Below, piece after piece: positions 42,723 to 51,871 of a stretch of DNA of 64,000 nt. The notes below the pieces were generated by a model. The model did not search any database. It saw only the letters and a list, made by a program, of their open reading frames with translations, and was not told the DNA's origin. Every line of letters starts with the position of its first letter. The first letter of the stretch is position 1. The DNA comes from REEB52 sp964626905. Lineage in GTDB: Bacteria > Chlamydiota > Chlamydiia > Chlamydiales > SM23-39. The stretch is taken from assembly GCA_964626905.1 (NCBI GenBank), contig CAZVHA010000001.1, forward strand, positions 496,001 to 560,000, read 5' to 3'. A program made the translations under genes and the position numbers.

Positions 42723-43783
42723 TTTTCGAGCCTCTCCCGATAGAAATGATTGACAAGGGGAATCGTGAGATCGTCGAGATCGCCTTCCATGACCCGGTCG
42801 AGTTTGTATAAGGTGAGATCAATCCGGTGATCGGTCACCCGGTTTTGGGGAAAATTGTAGGTCCGAATTCTCTCCGAGCGATCGCCGCTCCCCACCTGGG
42901 ATTGGCGCAAACTGGATATCTCTTTTTCGCTTTTGCGCCGCATCTCTTCCGCAATGCGACTCTCCAAAAGGCGCATCGCCTTGTCTTTATTCTTGTGCTG
43001 GCTCCTCTCCTCCTGGCAAGCGACAACCGTCCCGGTCGGCAAGTGGGTGATCCTAACTGCGGAATCGGTCCGATTGACGTGCTGTCCTCCTGCGCCGGAA
43101 GCTCGGTAGGTGTCGATCTTTAGATCTTTTTCATCGATCTCAATTCTCTCGCTCTCATCCGGTTCCATCAAAATGGCGACAGTGATCGCCGAAGTGTGGA
43201 CTCTCCCTTGCGTCTCTGTATCGGGAATTCTCTGCACCCGATGGGTCCCCGCCTCGTATTGCATGAGCCGAAATACATTGTGACCCGAAAGCGACATGAT
43301 GTATTCCTTATAGCCGCCTACTTCCGATTCAGATGTGGAGAGCACTTCGCATTTCCACCCTTTTTTCCCAGTGTAATATTGATACATTCGGATACAATCG
43401 CCCACAAAAAGAGCTGCCTCATCGCCACCCGTGCCGGCGCGCAGCTCCATGATGATGTTGCGAGAGTCTCTTGGATCGGGGGGGACAAGGAGAGTTTCGA
43501 GCTCCTTTTGAAGGGCGGGGATTTCCACCTCAAGGCGAGAAATTTCCTCCTTCAAAAGGAGGAGCATTTCGGCCTCTTTTTCCTTGGCGAGAAGGGCGCT
43601 GTTTTCTTTCAGCTCTTTTTCCGAAAAAGAGAGCCGATCCCAAACGTCTTTGAGCTGCGAGAGTTGGGAATGTTCTTGGGTCAACTCCCGATAACGCTTT
43701 TGGTCAGTAAGCGTTTCCGGATGGCCCAGCATCTCTTCGACCTCTCGCAGGCGGGCTAAGAGGCGCTGAACCTTATCTTTCAT
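42719..43783 (-). CDS. prfA: Peptide chain release factor 1
   Basis: 354 residues. Decodes UAA/UAG; the GGQ is in RASGAGGQHVNRTDSAVRITHLPTG, and the anticodon-like PxT region is RIPDTETQGRVHTSA. Start adjoins the rpmE stop. Confidence 0.97.
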   Translation of the reverse strand: MKDKVQRLLARLREVEEMLGHPETLTDQKRYRELTQEHSQLSQLKDVWDRLSFSEKELKENSALLAKEKEAEMLLLLKEEISRLEVEIPALQKELETLLVPPDPRDSRNIIMELRAGTGGDEAALFVGDCIRMYQYYTGKKGWKCEVLSTSESEVGGYKEYIMSLSGHNVFRLMQYEAGTHRVQRIPDTETQGRVHTSAITVAILMEPDESERIEIDEKDLKIDTYRASGAGGQHVNRTDSAVRITHLPTGTVVACQEERSQHKNKDKAMRLLESRIAEEMRRKSEKEISSLRQSQVGSGDRSERIRTYNFPQNRVTDHRIDLTLYKLDRVMEGDLDDLTIPLVNHFYRERLEK

Positions 43784-44095
43784 CTATTTTTTCTTTTTGA
43801 CCTTTTTGAGTTTTGCCTCTTCTTGCTTCGCCTGGGTCTCTTTGACCTCTGCGGTTTTGCGCTGGTATTTCTTCGTAAATTTATCGACCCGCCCTTCAGT
43901 ATCCATGAATTGGGTCGCCTTTGTGAAGAAAGGGTGCGACGCCGAGGAGACCGGGACGCGGGAGAGGGGGTACTCTTTTCCCTCAAAAATTGTCTTTTCC
44001 TTTGGCTGCAATGTGCTGCCTATGATAAATTTAGACCCAGTTGAAGAGTCTTCAAATAGAACTTCTTGGTAAGCGGGATGTTTATTCTGTTTCAT
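43784..44095 (-). CDS. rpmE: 50S ribosomal protein L31 (type B-like)
   Basis: 103 residues from the ATG at 44095 (MKQNKHPAYQEVLFEDSSTGSKF); the frame extends upstream but without L31 similarity. No CxxC zinc pairs, as in type B. A C-terminal Lys/Glu-rich extension of about 30 residues is seen in chlamydial L31. Diverges from the rhomboid-like gene with 82 bp between. Confidence 0.93.
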   Translation of the reverse strand: MKQNKHPAYQEVLFEDSSTGSKFIIGSTLQPKEKTIFEGKEYPLSRVPVSSASHPFFTKATQFMDTEGRVDKFTKKYQRKTAEVKETQAKQEEAKLKKVKKKK

Positions 44096-44177
44096 AAAAA
44101 GTGCCTTTTGAGATTTTGAGACCAATGATAATGGATGCGTGTAGAAAAATTCAAGGATTTCTGGTAAAAAAGTTTTT

Positions 44178-44981
44178 ATGAGACTCCCCCTAAAGGTATT
44201 GATTTCCACCACGGTTGGGCTCAGCCTGATCGCCGCTTTCGTTCCCCAGCTCACTGGGTGGCTCGCTCTTTCGAGAATGGGGATTGAACACCTGTTTTTA
44301 TGGCAGCTGATCAGCTACTGTTTTGTGGTCAAAGGGCCCATTTCTGTAGCGTTTTTTCTCTCCCTTTTTTTCGACATGTACCTCCTTTGGATGTTTGGGA
44401 CGCATCTGATAGAGAGGTCGAGGGCCCGTCTATTTTTTACCCTCTATTTTGGGGCGGTTTTTCTCGGGGGGGCGTCAACACTCCTCTTTCCGAACGGCTA
44501 CTTAGCGGGGAGCACCAATGGAGTCTATGCGATTTTAGTTGCCTGGATGCTCCTCAATCAAAATTCGAAACTGCTCCTTTTTTTCGCCCTCCCCTTCAAG
44601 TCGCAGTGGCTGATTTTGGGGTTACTCGGGATGACCCTTTTGATCGATCTTTCAAACGCCTATTGGGCTGGGGCAGTGAGCCTTGCCGTTGCCTCTGTCT
44701 ACAGCTATCTTTTTACGTTGGTTGTCTGGAAAGAGCCGGGCCCCTTTTTCTTTCTTCGCCGGTATGAAAAAAAATTGTTTCAGTTTCTCGAAAAGCGAAA
44801 AAAGCATGAAAAATACAGCTCTTCTAAAATTTTTGATATCCGCTCGGGCGAGCCGATCCTGGACGACGATCAGTTCATGGACACAATGCTCGATCGGATT
44901 TCGCGCCACGGAGAAGGCTCCCTCACAACGGCTGAAAAAAAGAGGATGAAAGAGATCTCCAAGAGGAAAAGTCGTGTTTGA
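44178..44981 (+). CDS. Rhomboid-like membrane protein lacking catalytic residues
   Basis: 267 residues, five to six membrane segments up to about 190, then a cytosolic tail. HLFLWQLISYCFVV matches the rhomboid loop-1 pattern, and the expected GxSG motif region reads LAGSTNGVYAILVAW (111-115 GSTNG), with Asn where the nucleophilic Ser is usual. The partner His in the sixth helix (normally AHxxG) is not seen (YWAGAVSLA). Thus an inactive rhomboid (pseudoprotease) is likely. Overlaps the next gene by 8 bp. Confidence 0.65.
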   Translation: MRLPLKVLISTTVGLSLIAAFVPQLTGWLALSRMGIEHLFLWQLISYCFVVKGPISVAFFLSLFFDMYLLWMFGTHLIERSRARLFFTLYFGAVFLGGASTLLFPNGYLAGSTNGVYAILVAWMLLNQNSKLLLFFALPFKSQWLILGLLGMTLLIDLSNAYWAGAVSLAVASVYSYLFTLVVWKEPGPFFFLRRYEKKLFQFLEKRKKHEKYSSSKIFDIRSGEPILDDDQFMDTMLDRISRHGEGSLTTAEKKRMKEISKRKSRV

Positions 44982-45738
44982 CCCCATTTTAAAGTGGCGC
45001 ACTGAAAACATTCGGGGAGGCGATGGAGTCATCGCAGGGGCAGATATTTCGCAAGAGTGGATCCTCCCTTGGTGGTGGAAGCACTACTCAGAGCACAACT
45101 CTCACCCTGTCGCTTGGATCGATTTTGGGATGTCGAAAAGGGCTAAAGAGTGGTGTCAAAAGCGGGGGGAACTTATCCCTTTGCGCATGCACGGGGATTT
45201 CATTGCAGAAGAAGGGAAGATTGAAGGGACCACAAAAGCCGATTGGGAAGAGAGCTCCGGCACCCATTTTTGGCCCCTTAGAAACGTCTGGTTTAAAAAG
45301 CCATTTGCCCTTTTGCAAACCCCCTTTGAAAGGACGGTTTGGATCGATATCGACTGTGAAGTGCTGGGCAAAATCGGCCCCCTTTTCCCATTTGCAGATG
45401 GCCCTGCAAAACTGGGGATGCATGAAGATAGAACCTTCTCCAAAAAAGGGGAAGATCCGATGTACAACTCTGGAGTGATCTCTTTTTTGCGACAAAATCC
45501 GTTAATTTTAGATTGGGCCAAAGAGTGCATCGATAAAAATGATCAATTTGTCGGCGATCAAGAAGTATTTTCCAACCTCATCGCAAGAAGAAAGATCGCC
45601 ATTGGGAAAATTCCCTCTCAATATAACTGGGGCCGGATGCGGGACGGGCGAGATGGCACAGTGATCTACCATTGGCACGGCAATCACGGCAAACAGGTGA
45701 TCAGAGCTCAGATGCTTCAAGAAGAGATCTGTTTTTAG
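44974..45738 (+). CDS. GT-A fold glycosyltransferase-like protein
   Basis: 254 residues, GTG start overlapping the rhomboid-like stop. DxD-type TVWIDIDCEVLGKI (about 122-135), then MYNSGVISF, DQEVFSNLI and YNWGRM, IYHWHGNHGK at the end: the order of motifs of GT-A (family 8-like) enzymes. No signal or membrane segment. Acceptor unknown. Confidence 0.65.
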   Translation: MFDPILKWRTENIRGGDGVIAGADISQEWILPWWWKHYSEHNSHPVAWIDFGMSKRAKEWCQKRGELIPLRMHGDFIAEEGKIEGTTKADWEESSGTHFWPLRNVWFKKPFALLQTPFERTVWIDIDCEVLGKIGPLFPFADGPAKLGMHEDRTFSKKGEDPMYNSGVISFLRQNPLILDWAKECIDKNDQFVGDQEVFSNLIARRKIAIGKIPSQYNWGRMRDGRDGTVIYHWHGNHGKQVIRAQMLQEEICF

Positions 45739-45961
45739 TATCTTTTTCGCGCGCGAGGAGCGCCATTTTTGCGACTTGGAGCCCATCCAATACTCCCTCT
45801 TCATGGCGAAAGTGGGGGTTCGTCTCGAGGGCGGGGAAGTCGTTGGGCTGCAAAAGATCTTCCTCAGTCACATGGGGGACGATTCTGCGGGCCATTTTGA
45901 GAAATTTTGTTTTTTGATGAGCGATGAGCTCATCGAGAATTTCAATCAATGGGTTGGGCAA
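45701..45961 (-). CDS. Small hypothetical protein downstream of tadA
   Basis: 86 residues from a TTG at 45961 (AGGAG about 12 bases before); a longer frame starts with ATG at 46015 inside tadA. Either start overlaps tadA. Contains EDLLQPNDFPALETNPHFRHEEGVLDGLQVAKMALLA. Chlamydia also has a small unknown gene next to tadA, so it may be its counterpart. Start uncertain. Confidence 0.55.
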   Translation of the reverse strand: MPNPLIEILDELIAHQKTKFLKMARRIVPHVTEEDLLQPNDFPALETNPHFRHEEGVLDGLQVAKMALLAREKDTKNRSLLEASEL

Positions 45962-46419
45962 GGTTGTTTTTTTCTCCTCTGCTCTTGAAAAAATTTGCGC
46001 ATCCACTCCGCGCACTCCGCTTCGAGGATGCGGGGGATGATTTCGAGTGTGTGAATGGGGTGTTTTTCCTTAAAAAGATCGATCCAGCTCCCATTCGCCC
46101 CAACCCTCAAATCTGGCGCGCCCCAAACAAGCGTTTTCACCCTTGCATTCAAAAGGGCCCCTGCACACATGCAGCAAGGTTCCAAGGTGCAGTACAAAGT
46201 GCACTCCTCGAGGCGCCAATTGCCGAGGGCGCCTGCGCCTGCAGTGAGACAGATCATTTCGGCATGGGCCGTCGCATCTTGGAGCAGCTCCACCTGATTG
46301 TGTCCGCGGGAGATGATTTTCCCCTCTTTCACAAGGACAGCGCCCACGGGCACTTCTTCAATTGCATACCCCTTTTTCGCCTCTTTGAGCGCCTCGCGCA
46401 TGAAGATTTCATGATCCAT
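45946..46419 (-). CDS. tadA: tRNA-specific adenosine deaminase TadA
   Basis: 157 residues from the ATG at 46419 (MDHEIFMREALKEAKKGY). Makes inosine at the wobble position of tRNA-Arg. Zinc/proton-shuttle motif HAEM and PCCMCAGAL. Its start overlaps the end of the upstream coiled-coil gene by 11 bp. Synteny tadA-rpsO-pnp as in Chlamydia. Confidence 0.95.
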   Translation of the reverse strand: MDHEIFMREALKEAKKGYAIEEVPVGAVLVKEGKIISRGHNQVELLQDATAHAEMICLTAGAGALGNWRLEECTLYCTLEPCCMCAGALLNARVKTLVWGAPDLRVGANGSWIDLFKEKHPIHTLEIIPRILEAECAEWMRKFFQEQRRKKQPCPTH

Positions 46420-47044
46420 GTTTTTGCAAAGCTCTGATCTGTTTTTTGAGTGCGAGCGTATCCCGTTCGTATTTTTTTTGCACTCCGACAATTTTATCTT
46501 CGAGTCGCGCGATTTCTCTTGTTTGAGCTGCGATCCTCTTTTCCAAATCCTCTTTCCCGGCCGCCTCTTCCCCTTTTTTTTCATTGGCAGATCTTTCAGC
46601 CTCTGCGAGTCCTCGCAACTTCTCTCGGACCGATTCGGGAAATACCACCCCATTTAAAAGGACAAACAAAAATGTGGGGATCGCCCCAAAAGCCTCCACA
46701 GTCCCTGCTAATACTTTGGCGCTCTCCTCTTCCGAAATCGACTGAATTTGATCAAATTCGGGGTTGATTTCGCTCAACCGCTCGGCAAAAATTTGATAAA
46801 GATCCCCATTTTTAAATACCCAGCGGTTCACCACCCACTCGGCAAGCTCCTGGTTCCCCTTCTTCAGCTCTTCGTCATAAGCCTTAAAAATTTCTTCAGT
46901 GGTGAGCCGATTTTGGGGCCGATTTCCAAAATAAGTCTTATAGAAGGCGAGGTTTGATCCAAGGTGCTCGGACTTAATATCTTTTTTGATCGCATTCAAA
47001 ACGTCTGTCGTCCAGTTTTGTAAAGAGAGAAATTGATTTTCCAT
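46409..47044 (-). CDS. Hypothetical protein with C-terminal coiled coil
   Basis: 211 residues. Helical first half, then one hydrophobic stretch (about 115-133, VEAFGAIPTFLFVLLNG), then an Ala/Glu/Lys coiled coil (about 140-208). No signal peptide. Family unknown. Coupled to tadA and divergent from rpsO. Confidence 0.6.
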   Translation of the reverse strand: MENQFLSLQNWTTDVLNAIKKDIKSEHLGSNLAFYKTYFGNRPQNRLTTEEIFKAYDEELKKGNQELAEWVVNRWVFKNGDLYQIFAERLSEINPEFDQIQSISEEESAKVLAGTVEAFGAIPTFLFVLLNGVVFPESVREKLRGLAEAERSANEKKGEEAAGKEDLEKRIAAQTREIARLEDKIVGVQKKYERDTLALKKQIRALQKHGS

Positions 47045-47113
47045 AGCCGCCTGAAGGGTTAAGAGTTAATTTTGGTCGAGCATAGCAGAAAAAGGGCATT
47101 TCGATGAAGGGGA

Positions 47114-47142
47114 TTGCCCGATTATTCAAAATCCGGTATAAT
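47114..47142 (+). promoter_or_regulatory. Predicted promoter of rpsO-pnp-aspS
   Basis: TTGCCC, 17-bp spacer, perfect TATAAT, 44 bp before the rpsO ATG. Confidence 0.75.
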
Positions 47143-47185
47143 GCAATCAACAAAAAATTCTATTAAACCGGAGACGCCCTGAAAC

Positions 47186-47455
47186 ATGTCTTTAGATAAA
47201 GGTACCAAAGAAGAGATCACAAAAAAATTTCAGTTGCACGAGAAAGATACCGGTTCTGCCGACGTCCAAATCGCCATTTTAACTGAAAGAATTGCTGAGT
47301 TAACAGAACACTTGAAGCTCGCTCCAAAAGATCACGGCTCACGACTGGCCCTTTTGAAGCTCGTAGGCCAAAGGCGAAAGCTTCTCGACTATCTCAATTC
47401 GACCGACACCAAGCGATACCAAAACTTGATCGTCCGCCTCAACTTGAGAAAATGA
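47186..47455 (+). CDS. rpsO: 30S ribosomal protein S15
   Basis: 89 residues. FQLHEKDTGSADVQIAILTERI, LAPKDHGSRLALLKLVGQRRKLLDYL are canonical. First gene of rpsO-pnp-aspS, behind a strong promoter. Confidence 0.98.
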   Translation: MSLDKGTKEEITKKFQLHEKDTGSADVQIAILTERIAELTEHLKLAPKDHGSRLALLKLVGQRRKLLDYLNSTDTKRYQNLIVRLNLRK

Positions 47456-47465
47456 TTTTTTTAAT

Positions 47466-47485
47466 GGGGGAGCCTCGCCTCCCCC
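47466..47485 (+). terminator. Hairpin between rpsO and pnp
   Basis: GGGGGAG (47466-47472), 6-nt loop, CTCCCCC (47479-47485). T-rich sequence follows after a gap. Equivalent position to the partial terminator/RNase III hairpin of E. coli rpsO-pnp; may attenuate or protect the 3' end. Confidence 0.6.
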
Positions 47486-47546
47486 TTGCCATTTAACCCT
47501 TTTTTCTTTACCCTCTTATCCTTATATGTAATTGGAGAAAGAAAGA

Positions 47547-49658
47547 ATGTTAAAGCGCGAAACCATCCAGATCCCAGTCGGAAAAAGAACTCTCAGGATT
47601 GAAACCGGCCATGTAGCCCGCCAAGCGAACGGGGCGGTCATGCTCCACTGCGAGGATACTGTTGTTTTCGCATCGGCTTGCGCCGCTCCCACAGCGAGCA
47701 GCGAGATCGACTTTTTTCCACTCAGAGTCGACTACCAGGAAAAATACTCATCCGTTGGCAAAACAGCCAGTGGCTTCATCAAAAGAGAAGGGCGCCCAAG
47801 CGAGAGGGAAATTTTAGCCTCGCGCCTCATTGATCGCCCCTTAAGACCGATGTTTGAAGAGGGGTACTACAATGAAGTGCAGCTCCTCGCTTACGTCTTT
47901 TCTTACGATGGAAAAAACTTACCCGATGTCCTCGCCATTTGCGCCTCATCTGCAGCGCTTGTTCTCTCCGATATTCCGCTCGTCAAACCGGTCGGCGCAG
48001 TCCGCGTCGGGAGGGTCAATGGGGAATTCATCGTCAATCCGACGGCAGACGAGATGAAAGAGTCCAAACTCGATCTCGTTTTGGCTGGAACTGAAGATGC
48101 GATTTTAATGATCGAGGGATTTTGCAACTTTTTAACCGAAGAAGAGGTTTTAACCGCGATTGAAATGGGCCATCAGGCGATCCGCGGATTTTGCCATCAA
48201 CTTCTCGCTTGGGCGAAAAAAATCGGCAAAGAGAAAAAGCTCGGCACGCTCCGAAAAATTCCGCACGAGGTGAATACCGCAGTTCACACTGCCGCTGAAA
48301 CCCTCATCGCCTCCGCATTGAGAATCGCCTCAAAACAAGAGCGAGAAAAAACGCTCAGCGAAATCAAAGAGACCGTCATCAGAACTCTATTGCCTGAAGG
48401 CAACGAGGCAAAATACTCGAAAACCGATCTCGTCCTCTCCTATAAAAACCTCCAATCATCCCTCATGCGCAAAATGATCCTTGCCGAAAAGAAGAGGATC
48501 GACGGAAGAGGGCTTGAAGATATCCGGCACATCGATATCGAACAGTCGATTTTGCCAAGGACACACGGCAGCTCCCTTTTCACAAGAGGAGAGACGCAGT
48601 CGCTCGCAGTTTGCACCCTCGGCGGAGGCAATGCGGCGCAGCGCTATGAGGATCTGCACGGCGAAGGGACGCAAAAGTTTTATCTGCAATACTTTTTCCC
48701 TCCGTTTTCTGTGGGAGAAGTGGGGCGAATGGGGACACCCGGAAGACGGGAGATCGGCCACGGAAAATTGGCTGAAAGGGCGCTCGCCGCAACCTTGCCA
48801 AAACAGGAGGATTTCCCCTATGTAATCCGCCTTGAGTCGAACATCACCGAATCGAACGGCTCCTCTTCGATGGCCTCTGTTTGCGGCGGCTGTCTTGCAA
48901 TGATGGATGCAGGGGTTCCAATCAAGCGGCCCGTCGCCGGAATTGCGATGGGACTCATCTTGGAGGGGGACGCCTTTGCGATCCTCTCTGATATTTTGGG
49001 CGCCGAAGATGCGCTCGGCGATATGGATTTCAAAGTGACTGGCGATAACGACGGCATCACCGCTTTCCAAATGGATATCAAAGTGGAGGGGATCACCCTT
49101 ACCATTATGAGAAAAGCGCTCGAGCAGGCCAAGAAGGGACGCCAATACATTTTGGAAAAGATGCTCGCCATCTGTCCAAAATCGAAAGAGGAGATGTCAA
49201 TCTACGCGCCGCGCATTGAGACGATGAAGATCAAACCGAGCAAGATCGGCATTGTGATCGGCCCAGGCGGCAAACAGATCCGCAGCATCATCGAAGAGAC
49301 GGGCGTCCAAATTGACATCGACGATACGGGCCTTGTCAATATTGCCTCGACCAATCCCGATGCGATGGAAAAAGCAAAAGCGATCATCTACAGCCTCACT
49401 GCAGAGGCCGAAATTGGCAAAATCTACAACGGCAAAATCGTATCGGTGATGCAGTTTGGATTTTTTGTCGAGATCTTCCCTGGAAAAGAGGGGTTATGCC
49501 ACATCTCTGAAATCTCCAACACAAAACGGATCCAAAACATCCATGATGCCCCCTTCAAAGAGGGCGATCGGATGGAGGTGAAGGTGATCGACATCAATGA
49601 CCGCGGGCAAATTCGCCTGAGTCACAAAGCTGTGTTAGAAGAGACATTGACGAGGTGA
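47547..49658 (+). CDS. pnp: Polynucleotide phosphorylase
   Basis: 703 residues from the ATG at 47547 (GGAG 9 bases upstream). Phosphorolytic 3'-5' exonuclease. Two RNase PH domains (first about 1-220, second about 300-545), a KH domain (IGPGGKQIRSIIEETG, about 570) and an S1 domain (KIYNGKIVSVMQFGFFVEIFPGKEGLCHISEI, about 625-695). The second PH core MDAGVPIKRPVAGIAMGL and DAEDALGDMDFKVTG-like catalytic Asp pair (GAEDALGDMDFKVTGDNDG) are intact. Confidence 0.97.
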   Translation: MLKRETIQIPVGKRTLRIETGHVARQANGAVMLHCEDTVVFASACAAPTASSEIDFFPLRVDYQEKYSSVGKTASGFIKREGRPSEREILASRLIDRPLRPMFEEGYYNEVQLLAYVFSYDGKNLPDVLAICASSAALVLSDIPLVKPVGAVRVGRVNGEFIVNPTADEMKESKLDLVLAGTEDAILMIEGFCNFLTEEEVLTAIEMGHQAIRGFCHQLLAWAKKIGKEKKLGTLRKIPHEVNTAVHTAAETLIASALRIASKQEREKTLSEIKETVIRTLLPEGNEAKYSKTDLVLSYKNLQSSLMRKMILAEKKRIDGRGLEDIRHIDIEQSILPRTHGSSLFTRGETQSLAVCTLGGGNAAQRYEDLHGEGTQKFYLQYFFPPFSVGEVGRMGTPGRREIGHGKLAERALAATLPKQEDFPYVIRLESNITESNGSSSMASVCGGCLAMMDAGVPIKRPVAGIAMGLILEGDAFAILSDILGAEDALGDMDFKVTGDNDGITAFQMDIKVEGITLTIMRKALEQAKKGRQYILEKMLAICPKSKEEMSIYAPRIETMKIKPSKIGIVIGPGGKQIRSIIEETGVQIDIDDTGLVNIASTNPDAMEKAKAIIYSLTAEAEIGKIYNGKIVSVMQFGFFVEIFPGKEGLCHISEISNTKRIQNIHDAPFKEGDRMEVKVIDINDRGQIRLSHKAVLEETLTR

Positions 49659-49661
49659 TCG

Positions 49662-51467
49662 ATGCCGCGCACATTGGCCAAAGAACTGTCAGACAACATT
49701 GGCAAGCAGGTCGTTATTCGAGGATGGCTCAACAACCTGCGCGCCATGGGAAAATTGGCCTTTTTGCTTCTCAGAGACCGCAGTGGCCTTGCACAGGTGG
49801 TGATCGAAGATAAGGGGGAAATCGAAAAAGTCTCCTCCTTGCAGCCGGGATCGATTTTGAGAATCGAGGGGAAAGTCGTCTCCTCCAATTCGGTTTACAA
49901 AGCGGAACTGATCCACCCCAAAATTGGAGTGGAAAACCCGATTTTGGAAGTGCCGCCCATCGAATATTACAAGCCGCAAATGCAGGCGGATCTCGACTTT
50001 ATCCTCGATCACCGCCCGATAGCCCTTCGCAATCGAGAGATCGCAGCTATCTTCAAAATCCAAGGAGAAGTTGCCCACGCGTATCAACTGTATATGCACG
50101 ACGTGGTGGGTGCAGGTGAATATTTCGCCCCAAACATCATCGGCGCATCGTCTGAGGGAGGAGCAGAGTTTTTCAACGTCGACTATTTTGGCTACACGGC
50201 AACACTTGCTCAAAGTAGCCAGCTCTATAAGCAGATTATGGTAGGAGTAAACGAGCGGGTCTTTGCGCTCATGCCTTTTTTTAGAGCCGAACCCTCCCAC
50301 ACAACAAGGCACATCTCCGAGGGAAAACAATTTGAATTCGAGATGGGTTTTTTCGAGCACTGGGAAGAAATCATGGATGTCCAAGAAGGGTGCATCAAAT
50401 TTATCCTCAAATATCTACACACTCACTGCAAAGACGAGATCCAGACTCTTGGGAACAACATCATTGAAGCGCCCGAAAATGTCCCTTTCCCGAGAATCTC
50501 GTTTCAAAAAGCGACAGAAATCGCCTTCCAACGGACAGGAGTGGATGAGAGGGGGGAACCCGACTTAAGCCCTGCTGCTGAAAGAGAGCTTTGCGCTTGG
50601 AGCAAAGAGACTTTTGGGACCGATCTCGTCTTCATCACCGATTGGAAAGTGGAAAAGCGCCCCTTTTACTCTATGGCCAAAAAGGAAAACCCCACATTGA
50701 CCAACACATTTGATCTTCTTTGTGCAGGGACCGAAATCACCTCAGGTGGCCAAAGGCGCCACACTTATGATGCGATGGTGGAGGGGATTTTGATGAAGGG
50801 GATGGATCCAGAAGATTTCACCGACTACTTGAGCATTTTTAAATATGGAATGCCCCCTCACGGCGGCTTCGGAATGGGACTCGAAAGGCTCACCATGACC
50901 CTCCTCAAACTCAAAAATATCCGAGAAGCTTCTCTTTTCCCCTCAGATACAAAACGGATTGCGGCAAATCGGATCAAGGCAAAAATCTTTTTCGGCGGAG
51001 AAAATATCCGCAACGAGATCATCCATCAGCTTAAGTCGAAAAAAATTGCATTTAACCACCAAACCCACGAGCCCACACCCCATGCCGAAGATTCGGCGAG
51101 AGCCCGAAATATCCGCCTCGAAGAGGGGGTCAAAGCACTCATTTTGAGAGGGAAAAATACGAAGAAAAACTACCAATTCAACATCCCAGCCCACCTCAAG
51201 CTCGACATGAAAGCTGTTGCCGAACTCGTCAAAGAAAAGTGCGAATTTGAAGAGCCTGCAATCATTCTAGAGCGTTTCGGTCTCCAAATTGGAGGGATTC
51301 CCCCCTTCGGCCATCTGCTCAATCTAGAAACCTACTACGACGAAGCGATCGGGGGACAAGAGCGAGCCGCCTTCAACTGCGGCCTCACGACCGAGTCAAT
51401 CATTATGAGCTCAAAGGACCTGCTCACCCTTGTCGATCCTAAAATCGGAAAATTCTCCAAAAGCTGA
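49662..51467 (+). CDS. Archaeal-type (AspRS2) aspartyl-tRNA synthetase fused to YbaK editing domain
   Basis: 601 residues, 3 bp after pnp. N-terminal OB domain (1-105), then a class II core of archaeal/eukaryotic AspRS type: TLAQSSQLYKQIMVG (181-195), motif 2 FRAEPSHTTRHISEG (207-221), EITSGGQRRHTYD (358-370), SIFKYGMPPHGGFGMGLERL (391-410). From about 450 a second domain ends with GGIPPFGHLLN (544-554) as in YbaK/ProX-like deacylases. Bacterial AspRS has a large insertion domain absent here. No AsnRS marks; a non-discriminating AspRS serving tRNA-Asn with GatCAB is inferred. The fused editing domain is unusual. Confidence 0.85.
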   Translation: MPRTLAKELSDNIGKQVVIRGWLNNLRAMGKLAFLLLRDRSGLAQVVIEDKGEIEKVSSLQPGSILRIEGKVVSSNSVYKAELIHPKIGVENPILEVPPIEYYKPQMQADLDFILDHRPIALRNREIAAIFKIQGEVAHAYQLYMHDVVGAGEYFAPNIIGASSEGGAEFFNVDYFGYTATLAQSSQLYKQIMVGVNERVFALMPFFRAEPSHTTRHISEGKQFEFEMGFFEHWEEIMDVQEGCIKFILKYLHTHCKDEIQTLGNNIIEAPENVPFPRISFQKATEIAFQRTGVDERGEPDLSPAAERELCAWSKETFGTDLVFITDWKVEKRPFYSMAKKENPTLTNTFDLLCAGTEITSGGQRRHTYDAMVEGILMKGMDPEDFTDYLSIFKYGMPPHGGFGMGLERLTMTLLKLKNIREASLFPSDTKRIAANRIKAKIFFGGENIRNEIIHQLKSKKIAFNHQTHEPTPHAEDSARARNIRLEEGVKALILRGKNTKKNYQFNIPAHLKLDMKAVAELVKEKCEFEEPAIILERFGLQIGGIPPFGHLLNLETYYDEAIGGQERAAFNCGLTTESIIMSSKDLLTLVDPKIGKFSKS

Positions 51468-51469
51468 CC

Positions 51470-51763
51470 TCAGCCGTCATAAGGCCAGTCGCAGCGCTCG
51501 CAAGAATATCTCGGGTACGGCCTTGTATTCCGATGCCCGCAATGGGGACAAATCCAACTCTCATCCCCTTTATTTAAATAATAGCCGTTAGCATCGACAT
51601 GAAGCGAATGGTTCAAACAGCGCAGGCCATCTGAATTGTACCAAATCCCATCTGCTGCAAATTCAAGTTCGTGGAATGGAACGTATCTTTTCCCTTCCTC
51701 GCTCGCCGACAATCCTGCTGCGGATGCCACGATCAAGAGGCCCCAAAAGCTCAGTTTTCTCAT
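51470..51763 (-). CDS. Small secreted zinc-ribbon-like protein
   Basis: 97 residues. Signal peptide (MRKLSFWGLLIVASAAGLSA, about 1-20). C-terminal CPHCGH (about 72-77) and CERCD (88-92) make a CxxC...CxxC zinc ribbon. A Tyr-rich middle includes DGIWYNSDGLRCLNHSLHVDANGYY. Function unknown; periplasmic zinc ribbons are uncommon. Convergent to aspS, 2 bp between stops. Confidence 0.65.
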   Translation of the reverse strand: MRKLSFWGLLIVASAAGLSASEEGKRYVPFHELEFAADGIWYNSDGLRCLNHSLHVDANGYYLNKGDESWICPHCGHRNTRPYPRYSCERCDWPYDG

Positions 51764-51871
51764 CTATACTCCTTAAGTTTCATAAAAAAGAGTTAACACC
51801 ATATGTAAGTATGATTTTTTTGACAACTATTTCTTTTTATGGGAAGAGGAAAAGAAACGGAGGAAGTCTAT

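Noticed and set aside
48456..49145. 229-residue frame antisense to pnp
   Set aside because: Antisense shadow of the second RNase PH domain.
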